This document shows positions 1-9,078 of a stretch of DNA of 64,000 bases, piece after piece. The position numbers and the translations under genes are program-made. This stretch comes from Paludibacteraceae bacterium (GTDB lineage: Bacteria; Bacteroidota; Bacteroidia; Bacteroidales; Paludibacteraceae), in contig JAGBEJ010000002.1 in assembly GCA_017937025.1 (NCBI GenBank), positions 248,001-312,000 on the forward strand, given 5' to 3'. The notes below the pieces were generated by a model, which was not told where the DNA came from, did no database searches, and saw only the letters and a program-made list of their open reading frames with translations. Numbering within the stretch: position 1 is the first letter of the stretch; every line of letters starts with the position of its first letter.

Positions 1-484
1 CGTCGGCAGTGAAATGCGCGCCAGGACTCACTTTCGCCTCGAAACGCAACTGCATCAGCCGCGAGTAAATCTCCCATGGATTATCCCAGTAGAAACTGAA
101 TTTTCTGCCAGCAATGTTCTTCCACTCCTTAGCGCGCAGAAAACGCTTCGCGATTGCCGTTTCCTGCTTTTTGAGCCAGCCCAGAGCATGCGTCAGCTCA
201 TGCACACGCAAATGCTCATTGCCGGCAGAAATGCCAACACGGTACTTCACATAGTTGACCAACGGATAATAAGCCCCGAGAGTGCCACGTCCGCCGTACA
301 GCGACATAAGAAAACGCTGCGCTCTGCTCGCAATGCGGAATGGCGACTGCATAACATAAGAAAACTCAGTCGCACGACCGAGATGGCGCAACTGAGTTTT
401 TATAGTCTTCTGCTTCAACAATCCCTCGCGGGATGAGAGCCACCACCCTATCCAAGCTTTTGCGTCTATTGGCGGGGTGAACAT
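1..484 (-). CDS. Partial protein with HExxH metallopeptidase-like motif
   Basis: The frame is open from an ATG at 484 to the window edge (161 codons seen; the C-terminus is missing). It begins MFTPPIDAKAW and holds HELTHALGW at about residues 106-114, followed some 35 residues later by DNPWEIYSRLMQLR. HExxH plus a downstream glutamate is the usual zinc-site layout of gluzincin-type peptidases, so a metal-dependent hydrolase is possible, but I do not recognise the family and an inactive homologue cannot be excluded. There is no signal peptide, so it should be cytoplasmic. It starts 19 nt after the nitroreductase stop codon on the same strand and is probably co-transcribed with it. Confidence 0.6.
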   Translation of the reverse strand, partial: MFTPPIDAKAWIGWWLSSREGLLKQKTIKTQLRHLGRATEFSYVMQSPFRIASRAQRFLMSLYGGRGTLGAYYPLVNYVKYRVGISAGNEHLRVHELTHALGWLKKQETAIAKRFLRAKEWKNIAGRKFSFYWDNPWEIYSRLMQLRFEAKVSPGAHFTAD

Positions 485-503
485 GATATGACGGTTTTAT
501 GGT

Positions 504-1250
504 TTACTTGAGAAAACCCTGCTTCTTGAGCATCTCGATGAAAGTCTCAGAGAAAGCCTCCGCATCCTTCTTTGTATAGCGGACATCGGTAAACACCTGT
601 GCAAGAGTCTCTTTGTTATTCTCTTTGACAAACTGCTTAGACGACTCCAAAGCCTCCTTGGCTGCGTAAATACGCTCTATCTCAGCGTCATCATAATCCT
701 CGTAAACCTCGTGGTGGCACACGCCGTTTATAGGCAAGCGATCCTCCTGGCGCTCAGGCGTTTCAGCAGGATATCCGACAGTGATAGTCGTCACAGGGAC
801 AACCATTTTAGGCAGTTTGAGCACATCGACAATCTGCGATGCGTTGTAAGTTGTTGTGCCGAGATAGCAGATGCCGAGTCCCTCGCTTTCTGCTGCCACA
901 GCGAAGTTCTGAGCAGCCAGCAGCGTGTCTATCACAGCCGATGAAAGCGACAGCACATTGTCGTAGCCAGGCACGGCGTTGCGCAGCGCGCACCATTTGT
1001 TGAATCGGTTGAAGTCGGCGCAGAAAGTCAGCACCACAGGCGCCTGTGTAACCATCGGCTGGTTGAAGTGCGCAGGAGCAAGCTGCTTCTTTATGTCATT
1101 GTCACGAGTGACCACGATGCTGTAGGTCTGCATATTGCCTGTGTTTGAGGCTCGGCAGGCTGCTGTGAGACAGCGGTTGAGGATTTGGTCACTAAGATCT
1201 TGGTCTGTGTATTTTCTTATTGTTTTGTGTTTGATAAGTAAGTTAAGCAT
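504..1250 (-). CDS. Nitroreductase family protein (NADPH-dependent oxidoreductase)
   Basis: This 248-residue protein has the nitroreductase fold signature: the N-terminal phosphate-binding stretch HKTIRKYTDQDLSDQILNRCL, then SNTGNMQTYSIVVT (FMN contacts) and the central ESEGLGICYLG segment. Its length and the C-terminal tail (about residues 185-248) match the NfsA/Frp-like subgroup found in Bacteroidales. Such enzymes bind FMN and reduce nitro compounds, quinones or flavins with NAD(P)H in the cytoplasm; the physiological substrate cannot be told from sequence. A -7 element lies at 1278-1285 (minus), so the gene has its own promoter. The HELTH-motif gene follows 19 nt downstream. Confidence 0.88.
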   Translation of the reverse strand: MLNLLIKHKTIRKYTDQDLSDQILNRCLTAACRASNTGNMQTYSIVVTRDNDIKKQLAPAHFNQPMVTQAPVVLTFCADFNRFNKWCALRNAVPGYDNVLSLSSAVIDTLLAAQNFAVAAESEGLGICYLGTTTYNASQIVDVLKLPKMVVPVTTITVGYPAETPERQEDRLPINGVCHHEVYEDYDDAEIERIYAAKEALESSKQFVKENNKETLAQVFTDVRYTKKDAEAFSETFIEMLKKQGFLK

Positions 1251-1277
1251 CGCTTTTTTAGAGTTTTATTGTTTTCA

Positions 1278-1285
1278 CAAAACTA
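1278..1285 (-). promoter_or_regulatory. Bacteroidales -7 element for the nitroreductase gene
   Basis: Read on the minus strand this is TAGTTTTG, a match to TAnnTTTG, 27 nt upstream of the ATG at 1250. Confidence 0.6.
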
Positions 1286-1320
1286 CCTATTTTTTTTCGA
1301 GTATTATCACTTCTTATTCA

Positions 1321-1328
1321 TATTTTTG
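1321..1328 (+). promoter_or_regulatory. -7 element for the AsmA-like gene
   Basis: TATTTTTG matches TAnnTTTG. It lies only 1 nt before an in-frame ATG at 1330, so that ATG would fall at or before the transcript start; the second ATG at 1351 is therefore the better start codon. Confidence 0.65.
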
Positions 1329-1350
1329 TATGATATACAAAATTCAGGCA

Positions 1351-3927
1351 ATGAAGGCTTCCAGAAAAAAGATAGCAATCGTCGCAGGCGCTGTCATAGC
1401 GGTATTGCTGGCGCTGACGATAACCACTCCATACTTATTCAAAGACAAGATAATAAACGCGATACTGAGCGAGGCTGGCAAGAACATAAACGCGCACGTC
1501 AAGTTCAGCGACGTGTCGTTCAGCCTTATCAGGAACTTCCCTAACCTGAGAGTCTCGCTAGACGATGTCGTAATAACCGGCAAGGGCGACTTCAAAGGCG
1601 ACACCCTGGCTAATATCAAACACCTGAACGGCGTCATCGCGCTGACATCGTTGTGGAGCGATGACGGCTACAGAATCAGGAAAATCATTGTCAACGAGCC
1701 TGTCGTACACCTGATTGTGAACAAGGACGGCAAAAGGAACTGGGACATAATAAAGCAGGACGACAAGAAGAAAAGCAGCGACAAAAAGCCTTTCAAACTG
1801 TCGCTCAAGGAGCTGAAGATAAAGGACGGAAGCGTGACCTACGACGACTACCGCGACGGCGTGTCGCTGTCTGTGGGAAAGATAAACCACAAGACTTCCG
1901 GCGACTTCTCCGACGAAATGAACAACTTCGAAACGGAGAATGAATTCGAGGACGCATATCTGAAAGTCGGCAAAATCGTATGGCTGAATAACTACAAAAT
2001 AGAACTCGACGCTAAATTCAAAGCCGACACGCAGAACAACCGCTACGAGATAAGCGACAACACGCTGAACATAAACGAGCTGAAACTCTCTCTGAACGGA
2101 TGGTTCAAAATCGTGGACAAGAGCCTGTACGACATGGACTTGAGCGCCAGCGCCGAGGAATGCCAGTTCAAGGACATACTGTCGCTGATACCGGCTATAC
2201 ACACGAAGAAGTTCGAGGACATCGAGACCAAAGGACTTGTGAGGATAAACGGATACGCAAAAGGCGAGATGGACACAAGGAAAGCGAAGACACTGTGGCC
2301 TTCGTTCGGATTCGACATCGACGTGAAAAACAGTTCGTTCAAGTATCCGGAGCTGCCTAAATCGGTGGACAACATAAACCTGAAATGCAAGATAAGCAAC
2401 AATGGAGGAAGCATAGACAACACGATTGTGGACATCTCGAAATTCTCCTTGGTTATGGCTGACGCGCCTTTCGGAGGCAGACTGAAAATAACACACCCGG
2501 CGTCAGACCCGAACATAAATCTGTACGCAAAAGGCAGAATAAACCTGTCGCGCATCAAGGAATTCTATCCGCTGGACAAGGACCAGAAACTAGAGGGCAC
2601 GGCGGACATAGACCTGACGATAGACGGAAGTATGTCGTACTACAAGAAAAAGATGTACGACCGCTTCAAGTTCAGCGGCAGCATGACAATGTCCAACATG
2701 AAGTTCAACACGCCGTCGCTGTCGCATCCGCTGCAGATAATAAGCGCGAAGATGAATTTCACGTCGAGATACATAGACGTGCCTGTGATGAAAATACGCG
2801 TCGGAGGCTCCGACCTGCAAGCCAACGGACATCTGGACAACGTAATCTCATACGTATTCCAGAACGACACGCTGAAAGGCAGCCTCAACACGACATCATC
2901 ATACCTCAACATCTCCGACCTGCTGACAACAGCCGACGGCGCACAAAGCCACGAAAGCAGCAAAGCTAAAGGCAAGAAGACAAGCAACGTGATAGTGCTG
3001 CCGCAGGACATGAACCTGACAATGGCATCGACATTCAACCACATAACCTTCGACAAAATAGACATAACAAACGCCAGAGGACAATTCACGATGAGCAACG
3101 GCAGACTGAGAATGAAAGGCATATCGCTGAACTCGATGGGAGGCACAATGACACTCAATGGCGAGTACGCATCGGACGCAGCCACACCAAGACTCAAAGG
3201 CGACGTGAACATCGACAACGTGCTGTACTCCGAAGTGTTCAGGCAAATAACATCAGCGCGGAAACTCGTGCCTATATTCGGCAAGACCAAAGGACGATTC
3301 CACGGCAACGCCATGTTCGACACGCCGCTCGAAAGCGACATGAAGCCCAACCTCACACAGCTCAGAGCCAAAGGCACAATCTCGTCGAACGACATAACCA
3401 TAAGCGGTGTGGAAGCGCTGCACCGACTGAGCAAGGCGCTCAAGAGAGACGAGTTCTACGACCCGGAAATATCGCACGTAAGCATACCGTTTGAGGTTAA
3501 GGACGGCAAAGTGCTGACATCAAACTTCAGTTTCTACATAGCAGACACGAAATTCAATGTAGAGAACGGATACACAAGCATAAACGAGAATATCGACTAC
3601 ACAATGCACGTGGACATCCCGACATCCGAGTCCACGATACTGAAGATAAACAAAGCCGGAGTCAGAATCACGGGAACCATAAGCGACCCAAAAGTGAAAG
3701 TTCAGACCAAAGAGATGATAAAGGAAGCCGGCAGAACGATAAAAAACAACATAAGCACAACCGTGAAGACCGCTGCCAACGACATAAAGGAGGAATGGAA
3801 GGAGGAAAGAGCCGGAATGAAGGAAGACTGGAAGGAGTCGAAGGAGAACCTGAAGGAAGGCATGAAAGAGGCAGGAAGCGAGATTAAGAACGCATTCAGG
3901 TCGTTGTTCAAGAAGAACCAAGATTAG
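1351..3927 (+). CDS. AsmA family envelope protein
   Basis: This 858-residue protein has one N-terminal transmembrane anchor (KIAIVAGAVIAVLLALTIT) followed by an AsmA-type periplasmic body of repeated beta-strand segments; FKGDTLANIKHLNGVIALTS and VPVMKIRVGGSDLQANGHL are typical. AsmA-like proteins are thought to be bridge-like lipid carriers between inner and outer membrane; the role here is inferred from the family. The last 60 residues are an unusual Lys/Glu-rich amphipathic tail with repeated EEWKEER/KEDWKESKENLKE units, probably a charged helix or coiled coil. The start at 1351 is chosen because the -7 box ends at 1328. The next gene starts 43 nt downstream with its own promoter. Confidence 0.85.
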   Translation: MKASRKKIAIVAGAVIAVLLALTITTPYLFKDKIINAILSEAGKNINAHVKFSDVSFSLIRNFPNLRVSLDDVVITGKGDFKGDTLANIKHLNGVIALTSLWSDDGYRIRKIIVNEPVVHLIVNKDGKRNWDIIKQDDKKKSSDKKPFKLSLKELKIKDGSVTYDDYRDGVSLSVGKINHKTSGDFSDEMNNFETENEFEDAYLKVGKIVWLNNYKIELDAKFKADTQNNRYEISDNTLNINELKLSLNGWFKIVDKSLYDMDLSASAEECQFKDILSLIPAIHTKKFEDIETKGLVRINGYAKGEMDTRKAKTLWPSFGFDIDVKNSSFKYPELPKSVDNINLKCKISNNGGSIDNTIVDISKFSLVMADAPFGGRLKITHPASDPNINLYAKGRINLSRIKEFYPLDKDQKLEGTADIDLTIDGSMSYYKKKMYDRFKFSGSMTMSNMKFNTPSLSHPLQIISAKMNFTSRYIDVPVMKIRVGGSDLQANGHLDNVISYVFQNDTLKGSLNTTSSYLNISDLLTTADGAQSHESSKAKGKKTSNVIVLPQDMNLTMASTFNHITFDKIDITNARGQFTMSNGRLRMKGISLNSMGGTMTLNGEYASDAATPRLKGDVNIDNVLYSEVFRQITSARKLVPIFGKTKGRFHGNAMFDTPLESDMKPNLTQLRAKGTISSNDITISGVEALHRLSKALKRDEFYDPEISHVSIPFEVKDGKVLTSNFSFYIADTKFNVENGYTSINENIDYTMHVDIPTSESTILKINKAGVRITGTISDPKVKVQTKEMIKEAGRTIKNNISTTVKTAANDIKEEWKEERAGMKEDWKESKENLKEGMKEAGSEIKNAFRSLFKKNQD

Positions 3928-3954
3928 CGCGGCAAGCATATCAAGGTTATTTCT

Positions 3955-3962
3955 TATCTTTG
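3955..3962 (+). promoter_or_regulatory. -7 element of the polysaccharide operon
   Basis: TATCTTTG matches TAnnTTTG and ends 8 nt before the TTG start at 3971, so the transcript would be leaderless or nearly so. No convincing -33 TTTG was seen. Confidence 0.6.
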
Positions 3963-3970
3963 TAAGAATT

Positions 3971-5596
3971 TTGAGTAAAAAAACATACATATCGTTATTA
4001 ATCAGCCTCCTATCTGCATTTGCATACGGAAGCCCCAAGAAAGCACAGTCTGACGAAAAGGCCGTTGCCGCTCCCGTCGTGACCGAAACCGTCAGCACTC
4101 CGCAGACCGACAAGACCGTAAGCAAGGCTGACTCGCTGTACAAAGCCGGCAACTACAAGGAAGCCATAAAGCTGTACAAGGAGAAACTGTACGACGACCC
4201 GCACAACCCGAGAACGAACTACATGGTGGGCGCATGCTTGTTCTACGCCAACGAGATAAACGAGGCGGACTACTATCTGTCCGACGCGCAGGAACTGCCG
4301 GGAGCCGTGTTCATGAAAGGCGACATCTACGCCAAGCAGTATGAGTTCGGACAAGCGGCAGCCTACTACGAGAGAGCCTCGAGGATGGTGTCGCAGAAGT
4401 CGTTCCTCTACGATGCGTGCGCGAGAAGGCTTCAAGGCATCGAGAACGCAAGGAAGCTGCTTAAGTCGGTGGAGAGAGTCGTAATACTCGACAGCGTGAC
4501 CGTCGACAAGAAGTATTTCTTCAGTCTGTACGCCCTGAGCGACAATGCCGGCATCCTATACGAGCATAAAAGCAACAGCACCGACTACTCCGCCCCATTC
4601 ACTGGATACATGACGCAGAGAGAGGACCGCAAGATTTACTCCGAAAGCACCGACGGCCAGTGCGACATCTACGTCCAGGACAAGTTGATAGACGGATGGT
4701 CTAAAGGCAGAAAACTGCCTGACGAGATAAACACACCAGGCGACGAGAACTTCCCATTCCTTCAGGAAGACGGCATCACGCTCTACTTCGGTTCCACAAG
4801 ACATGGCTCAATAGGCGGTTACGACATATTCGTCTCGAGATACAGCTCCGACAACAGCGGCTACATGTCTCCACTGCAAATTTCAATGCCGTTCAACTCG
4901 CCATGGAACGACTATCTGATGGCGATAGACGAGAACAAAGGCATAGGATTCTGGGCCACAGACCGGTTCATAAGCGGCGACAGCGTGAAGATATACACAT
5001 TCAAAGCCGAGAGCCAGAGCATATTCCTGCCTGCGAACACAAGCGATGCGGAAAGACTGCAATACGCGAAACTGAGGAAATTCTTCATTCCGCAGCATGA
5101 CACTGTGCCAGTCATAGCAGAGCCAGACAGCGTAATCCGCAGAAACGACACAGACACCACAACGACCGCCAACGACAGCGTAAAAACTGAAAAAACTGAC
5201 ACTGTCTCCGCACCACAAGCAGAGGAAATCAAGCCACAGGAAGTCAGCATACAAACAACTGGATTCGAATTCAAGATAACCGACGAGATTACATACACGA
5301 AACTGGACGACTTCCTGAGCGGCGAGGCAAAAGCCTACTACCAGCAAGGCGCAAGACTGCAGGCTGAGAGAAACGCCAACATCGAGATGCTGGACAAACT
5401 CAGAGCGCAGTACGCAAGCACCAATAACGCCACAGAAAAGAAAAAAATAAGCACGGAAATACTGAAGATAGAAAGAAGACTCGGCACAAGCACGAAAATA
5501 GCCTACGAGAACTACTTCAAGCTATCGAGAAACAACGAGATAAAAGCAATTAACAACAAGAGAAAACAAGAATTGCTGAAGAAGCAGCAACAATAA
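3971..5596 (+). CDS. TPR and PD40 beta-propeller envelope protein
   Basis: This 541-residue protein has a signal peptide (KKTYISLLISLLSAFAYG), two to three TPR-like helical repeats (about residues 50-150, ADSLYKAGNYKEAIKLYKEK), then PD40/WD40-like propeller blades (GDENFPFLQEDGITLYFGS, GGYDIFVSR), a Thr/Asp-rich linker and a C-terminal coiled coil rich in Lys, Arg and Gln. The layout resembles the TPR-PD40 part of the type IX protein PorE but lacks the OmpA domain. The start is TTG: no ATG fits the signal peptide, and the promoter ends 8 nt upstream. manA starts 12 nt downstream, so it heads the polysaccharide operon. Function unknown; an envelope scaffold is a guess. Confidence 0.75.
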   Translation: MSKKTYISLLISLLSAFAYGSPKKAQSDEKAVAAPVVTETVSTPQTDKTVSKADSLYKAGNYKEAIKLYKEKLYDDPHNPRTNYMVGACLFYANEINEADYYLSDAQELPGAVFMKGDIYAKQYEFGQAAAYYERASRMVSQKSFLYDACARRLQGIENARKLLKSVERVVILDSVTVDKKYFFSLYALSDNAGILYEHKSNSTDYSAPFTGYMTQREDRKIYSESTDGQCDIYVQDKLIDGWSKGRKLPDEINTPGDENFPFLQEDGITLYFGSTRHGSIGGYDIFVSRYSSDNSGYMSPLQISMPFNSPWNDYLMAIDENKGIGFWATDRFISGDSVKIYTFKAESQSIFLPANTSDAERLQYAKLRKFFIPQHDTVPVIAEPDSVIRRNDTDTTTTANDSVKTEKTDTVSAPQAEEIKPQEVSIQTTGFEFKITDEITYTKLDDFLSGEAKAYYQQGARLQAERNANIEMLDKLRAQYASTNNATEKKKISTEILKIERRLGTSTKIAYENYFKLSRNNEIKAINNKRKQELLKKQQQ

Positions 5597-5608
5597 ACAG
5601 CGAGACAG

Positions 5609-6613
5609 ATGATGCTATATCCACTGAAATTCAAGCCCATACTGAAAAATAGAATCTGGGGAGGAGACAAGCTCGGCACACTGATGAACAAGTCCGTGAA
5701 AGACGGCGAGAGCATCGGCGAAAGCTGGGAACTGAGCGGACTTGAAGGAAACGAATCCGTTGTCGAGAACGGCTATCTTGCCGGCAACAATATAAACGAA
5801 CTGATTGAGGTTTACCTTGATGAACTCGTAGGACAGAAGGTCTATGACACATTCGGACAGACATTCCCGCTGCTGTTCAAGTTCATCGACGCCGACGACA
5901 AGCTGAGCGTGCAGGTGCATCCCGACGACGACATGGCGCAGGAGCTCTACGGCACCAACGGCAAGACCGAGATGTGGTATGTGATAGACGCGGAAGAAGG
6001 CGCAGAACTCTACATCGGATTCAATGGCGAGGTGGACGCAAAACAATGCGAGGAGCACATCAAAAACGGCACTCTGGCAGACATACTCACAGTCCACAAA
6101 GTGAAGAAAGGTGACGCATTCTTCATTCCCGCTGGCACAGTCCACGCTATAGGCAAAGGCATTATACTCGCCGAGATACAGCAAAGCTCCGACATAACAT
6201 ACCGCCTGTTCGACTACGACAGAAAGGACAAGGACGGCAACAAGCGAGAACTGCATCTGGAGAACGCGCTGAACGCACTGCACTACGAATACAAGGGCGA
6301 AGCCATAAAACTACAGCCAAAGGAAAACAACTCAACAGAAATCGTAAAGAGCGACGCCTTCAAGACAAACGTTCTGAAGCTCACCAAGCCGACAGAATAT
6401 GAACTCGGTATGAGAGAGAGTTTCACGGTGTTCATGTGCGTCGAGGGAAGCGCCACTATCGAATCGGAGGCATCAGCCGACCTGCAGGACGAGCACGACA
6501 CCAAGGTTGAGATAAGCAAGGGAGAGACCGTGCTTATTCCGTCATCATTATACAACTTCAGCCTGACACCAGGCAAGGAAGGCGCCACACTGCTTGAAAT
6601 CTGGATAGAGTAA
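5609..6613 (+). CDS. manA: Mannose-6-phosphate isomerase, class I
   Basis: This 334-residue cupin enzyme interconverts fructose-6-phosphate and mannose-6-phosphate and feeds GDP-mannose and GDP-fucose for glycans. The type I markers are present: FKPILKNRIWGGDKL at the N-terminus, the zinc-binding QVHPDD, GKTEMWYV (metal-binding Glu) and PAGTVHAIGKG. The length is that of the short Bacteroidetes/Bacillus form. Two consecutive ATGs (5609 and 5612) could start it. It lies 12 nt after the TPR/PD40 gene and 3 nt before wzx, so it is translated from the polysaccharide operon, which suggests a mannose-derived sugar in the polymer. Confidence 0.93.
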   Translation: MMLYPLKFKPILKNRIWGGDKLGTLMNKSVKDGESIGESWELSGLEGNESVVENGYLAGNNINELIEVYLDELVGQKVYDTFGQTFPLLFKFIDADDKLSVQVHPDDDMAQELYGTNGKTEMWYVIDAEEGAELYIGFNGEVDAKQCEEHIKNGTLADILTVHKVKKGDAFFIPAGTVHAIGKGIILAEIQQSSDITYRLFDYDRKDKDGNKRELHLENALNALHYEYKGEAIKLQPKENNSTEIVKSDAFKTNVLKLTKPTEYELGMRESFTVFMCVEGSATIESEASADLQDEHDTKVEISKGETVLIPSSLYNFSLTPGKEGATLLEIWIE

Positions 6614-6616
6614 AAG

Positions 6617-7897
6617 ATGGGGATAAGGGCGACATACAACAAATTGGCACATAACACCCTGATGCAGAACATCGCGTCACTAGGTCTTGTGCAATTAGCC
6701 AATTACGCCATACCTTTACTCATCATGCCATTTATAACGAGAGCCTTAGGTCCAGAGGCTTTCGGCAAAGCATCGTACGCGCAAAACATAATAGCATACC
6801 TGACCATAATTGTCAATTACGGATTTGAATACACCGCAACACAAGACGTTGCGCTGAATCGTGAAGACAAAGACAAGACAAGGCATATTTTCTGGTCGGT
6901 CATGAAGTTCAAGACCGTACTGCTAAGCATATCATTGATAGCACTTGCGCTACTCTATTTCTTCTTCGACAAAGTAAACGAAGACCCTTCTCTCTATATA
7001 TACGCATGGCTCATTAATGTAGGATTCGTAATGTTTCCTACATGGTTTTTCCAAGGCATGGAAAACATGAAGAAGATGGCTGTGTTCAACTTCATAACCA
7101 AACTGTGCGGCGCAATACTGACTATTGCTGTAGTATCCTCTCCGCAAGACTACCGCTTGTACATATTGGTTTTGTCATTGTCCTATATCGCAGTTGGCGT
7201 AGTGTCATTCGCATACGTGCTGAGAAAATATGATTTAACGCCATATCAAACAAACAAAGAGACATACATAAGCGGGATAAAGAAAGGCTTCCCGGTTTTC
7301 ATAAACAATATATTTGTAAGCTTTTACAACGTTGTTGGCATAACAATCGTTGGTATTTATATGAGCAACAGCGAAGTTGGCATCTACTCTGGAGGCCAAA
7401 AAATTGTACAAGCAATTGTTGTTTTGACGGTACTTCCCATATCCATATCACTGTTTCCCAGAATAAGCAGACTATTCGCAAGCGACAAAGACAAAGCAAT
7501 AAAATACCTCAAGAAAACAACAATAATATCTATCGCATTGGGCATTATTGTCTGCTTTACAATAATACTGTTAGCGCCATTTGTAACTTCAATATTGTTA
7601 GGTGCGGAATTTCGCGAAGCAAGCACATTGATAAAAGTCATGTCGCCACTGCCAATGCTTGTCCTTATTGCCACAATACTAACAGTACAAGGCCTATATG
7701 GCATGCAGAAGCAGAAACTCGTTCCTTTTGTAGGACTAGCGTGCGGCAGCATCAGTCTGATTTCAAGTCTGCTGCTAATTCCTCGTTTTGGCGCATATGG
7801 AGCAATATACGCATGGATAGCAGCAGAGATTGCAGAAATAGCTATAGACCTAATTATAATAATTAGATCCTCAAGAAAAGCAGTATGTACTACTTAA
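6617..7897 (+). CDS. Wzx-type oligosaccharide flippase
   Basis: This 426-residue, very hydrophobic protein has about 12 predicted membrane segments and the start typical of the polysaccharide biosynthesis/MVF family (LVQLANYAIPLLIMPFITRALGPEAFG). Family members flip undecaprenyl-diphosphate-linked repeat units across the inner membrane. WFFQGMENMK and GAYGAIYAWIAAEIAE are common in Bacteroidales Wzx. It begins 3 nt after manA and overlaps wzy by 13 nt. GC content drops here relative to manA, as is usual for exchanged O-antigen or capsule genes. Confidence 0.9.
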   Translation: MGIRATYNKLAHNTLMQNIASLGLVQLANYAIPLLIMPFITRALGPEAFGKASYAQNIIAYLTIIVNYGFEYTATQDVALNREDKDKTRHIFWSVMKFKTVLLSISLIALALLYFFFDKVNEDPSLYIYAWLINVGFVMFPTWFFQGMENMKKMAVFNFITKLCGAILTIAVVSSPQDYRLYILVLSLSYIAVGVVSFAYVLRKYDLTPYQTNKETYISGIKKGFPVFINNIFVSFYNVVGITIVGIYMSNSEVGIYSGGQKIVQAIVVLTVLPISISLFPRISRLFASDKDKAIKYLKKTTIISIALGIIVCFTIILLAPFVTSILLGAEFREASTLIKVMSPLPMLVLIATILTVQGLYGMQKQKLVPFVGLACGSISLISSLLLIPRFGAYGAIYAWIAAEIAEIAIDLIIIIRSSRKAVCTT

Positions 7898-9078
7898 TCA
7901 TTTTCTTCATATTGCTTGCCTTTGCATCGCTGGAGTGCCTTAATATAAATCGCACTTCACAGACAATACTGCTCATAATCGGAGCTTCTATAACATGTCT
8001 CACCGCAGGACTAAGATATGAAACAGGAGGCGACTGGGACATTTACAGCACTATATTCAACGAGATTCACACATCACCAATCTCATTTGGAAGAGTCGCT
8101 GACCTGGAGATTGGCTATCTCACAATAAATATCATAGTGAAATGCCTGGGAGGAAGTCTCCAAACTGTATATTTCATAATAAGCATAGTAAACACGATTT
8201 TACTGATGATTTGTCTGGAAGTCTATATTCCGCGAAGAAAACTTCTTGGCTTACTAATATATTATTCAATATTCTTCTTTGCGTTAGACATGATATATAC
8301 AAGACAATCAACATCACTGCTAATATGTCTATACGCCGTTCAATACATTAAAAGAAGAAAACTTGCAAAATACATTGCGCTAATAGCCGTCGCCTATCTA
8401 TTCCACAGAATGGCGCTCCTTATGCTCCCTGTTTATTTCATTGCAGACAAACACATTTCAAACAAGATTGCAATGATTGTAACAGCCATAGGAATGGTCA
8501 TTATGGGCACAAACACAGACTGGTTCATCCCTTTATACTTGAAAGTTTCATCAATGCTTGGAGATGTGTACTACGAAAAGGCTCTCTATTACATATCCAA
8601 CGAGCAATTCGCTGTTGCCAGAACCATAAGCATAGGATTCTTTCTTAATGCCTTTTTGCTGGTCATATTCATTTGGAGAAGAAAAGACATAGAAAAGAAT
8701 AAATACGGAAACACCTTTTTCAATCTATACATTGCAAGTCTTGTCATATACTACTATTTCTATGAACTCATAGAAGTATCCATGCGAATACGCTTCTATT
8801 TCTTCATTGCCATAATATTCTTATTCCCGATGATTGTGGAGAATGCAAAATCCATAATAAACAGGATTATGCTTATGATACTACTTTATGCTTATTCACT
8901 GGCATACAACAGACACATAATGTTCGAACAGCCAGCGGGCGCAGCATACAATCCTTATCAGAATTACCTGATATACAAGATAACCGGAAAAAAGAGCACT
9001 GGAACAGAAAGGCTAAACAAGTCCATATCAATAACAAAAGAAGAACGCGCCGAAAATAATAAAGAGCAAGATGAGTAG
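7885..9078 (+). CDS. EpsG/Wzy-type polysaccharide polymerase
   Basis: This 397-residue membrane protein has around ten transmembrane helices and the EpsG-family motif GLRYETGGDWDIY in an early periplasmic loop. Members join repeat units into a long polymer at the outer face of the inner membrane. It overlaps wzx by 13 nt and the next glycosyltransferase gene by 8 nt, so translation is likely coupled. The C-terminal 40 residues are hydrophilic and rich in Lys and Glu. The linkage formed cannot be deduced. Confidence 0.85.
   Translation: MYYLIIFFILLAFASLECLNINRTSQTILLIIGASITCLTAGLRYETGGDWDIYSTIFNEIHTSPISFGRVADLEIGYLTINIIVKCLGGSLQTVYFIISIVNTILLMICLEVYIPRRKLLGLLIYYSIFFFALDMIYTRQSTSLLICLYAVQYIKRRKLAKYIALIAVAYLFHRMALLMLPVYFIADKHISNKIAMIVTAIGMVIMGTNTDWFIPLYLKVSSMLGDVYYEKALYYISNEQFAVARTISIGFFLNAFLLVIFIWRRKDIEKNKYGNTFFNLYIASLVIYYYFYELIEVSMRIRFYFFIAIIFLFPMIVENAKSIINRIMLMILLYAYSLAYNRHIMFEQPAGAAYNPYQNYLIYKITGKKSTGTERLNKSISITKEERAENNKEQDE

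Noticed and set aside
1558-2496. Long minus-strand open frame (312 codons) opposite the AsmA-like gene
   Set aside because: The plus frame has a signal anchor, family motifs and a promoter; the opposite frame has biased Val/Tyr/His content typical of antisense shadows. Other shadows, for example 29583-31073 plus and 61052-62503 minus, were dropped for the same reason.
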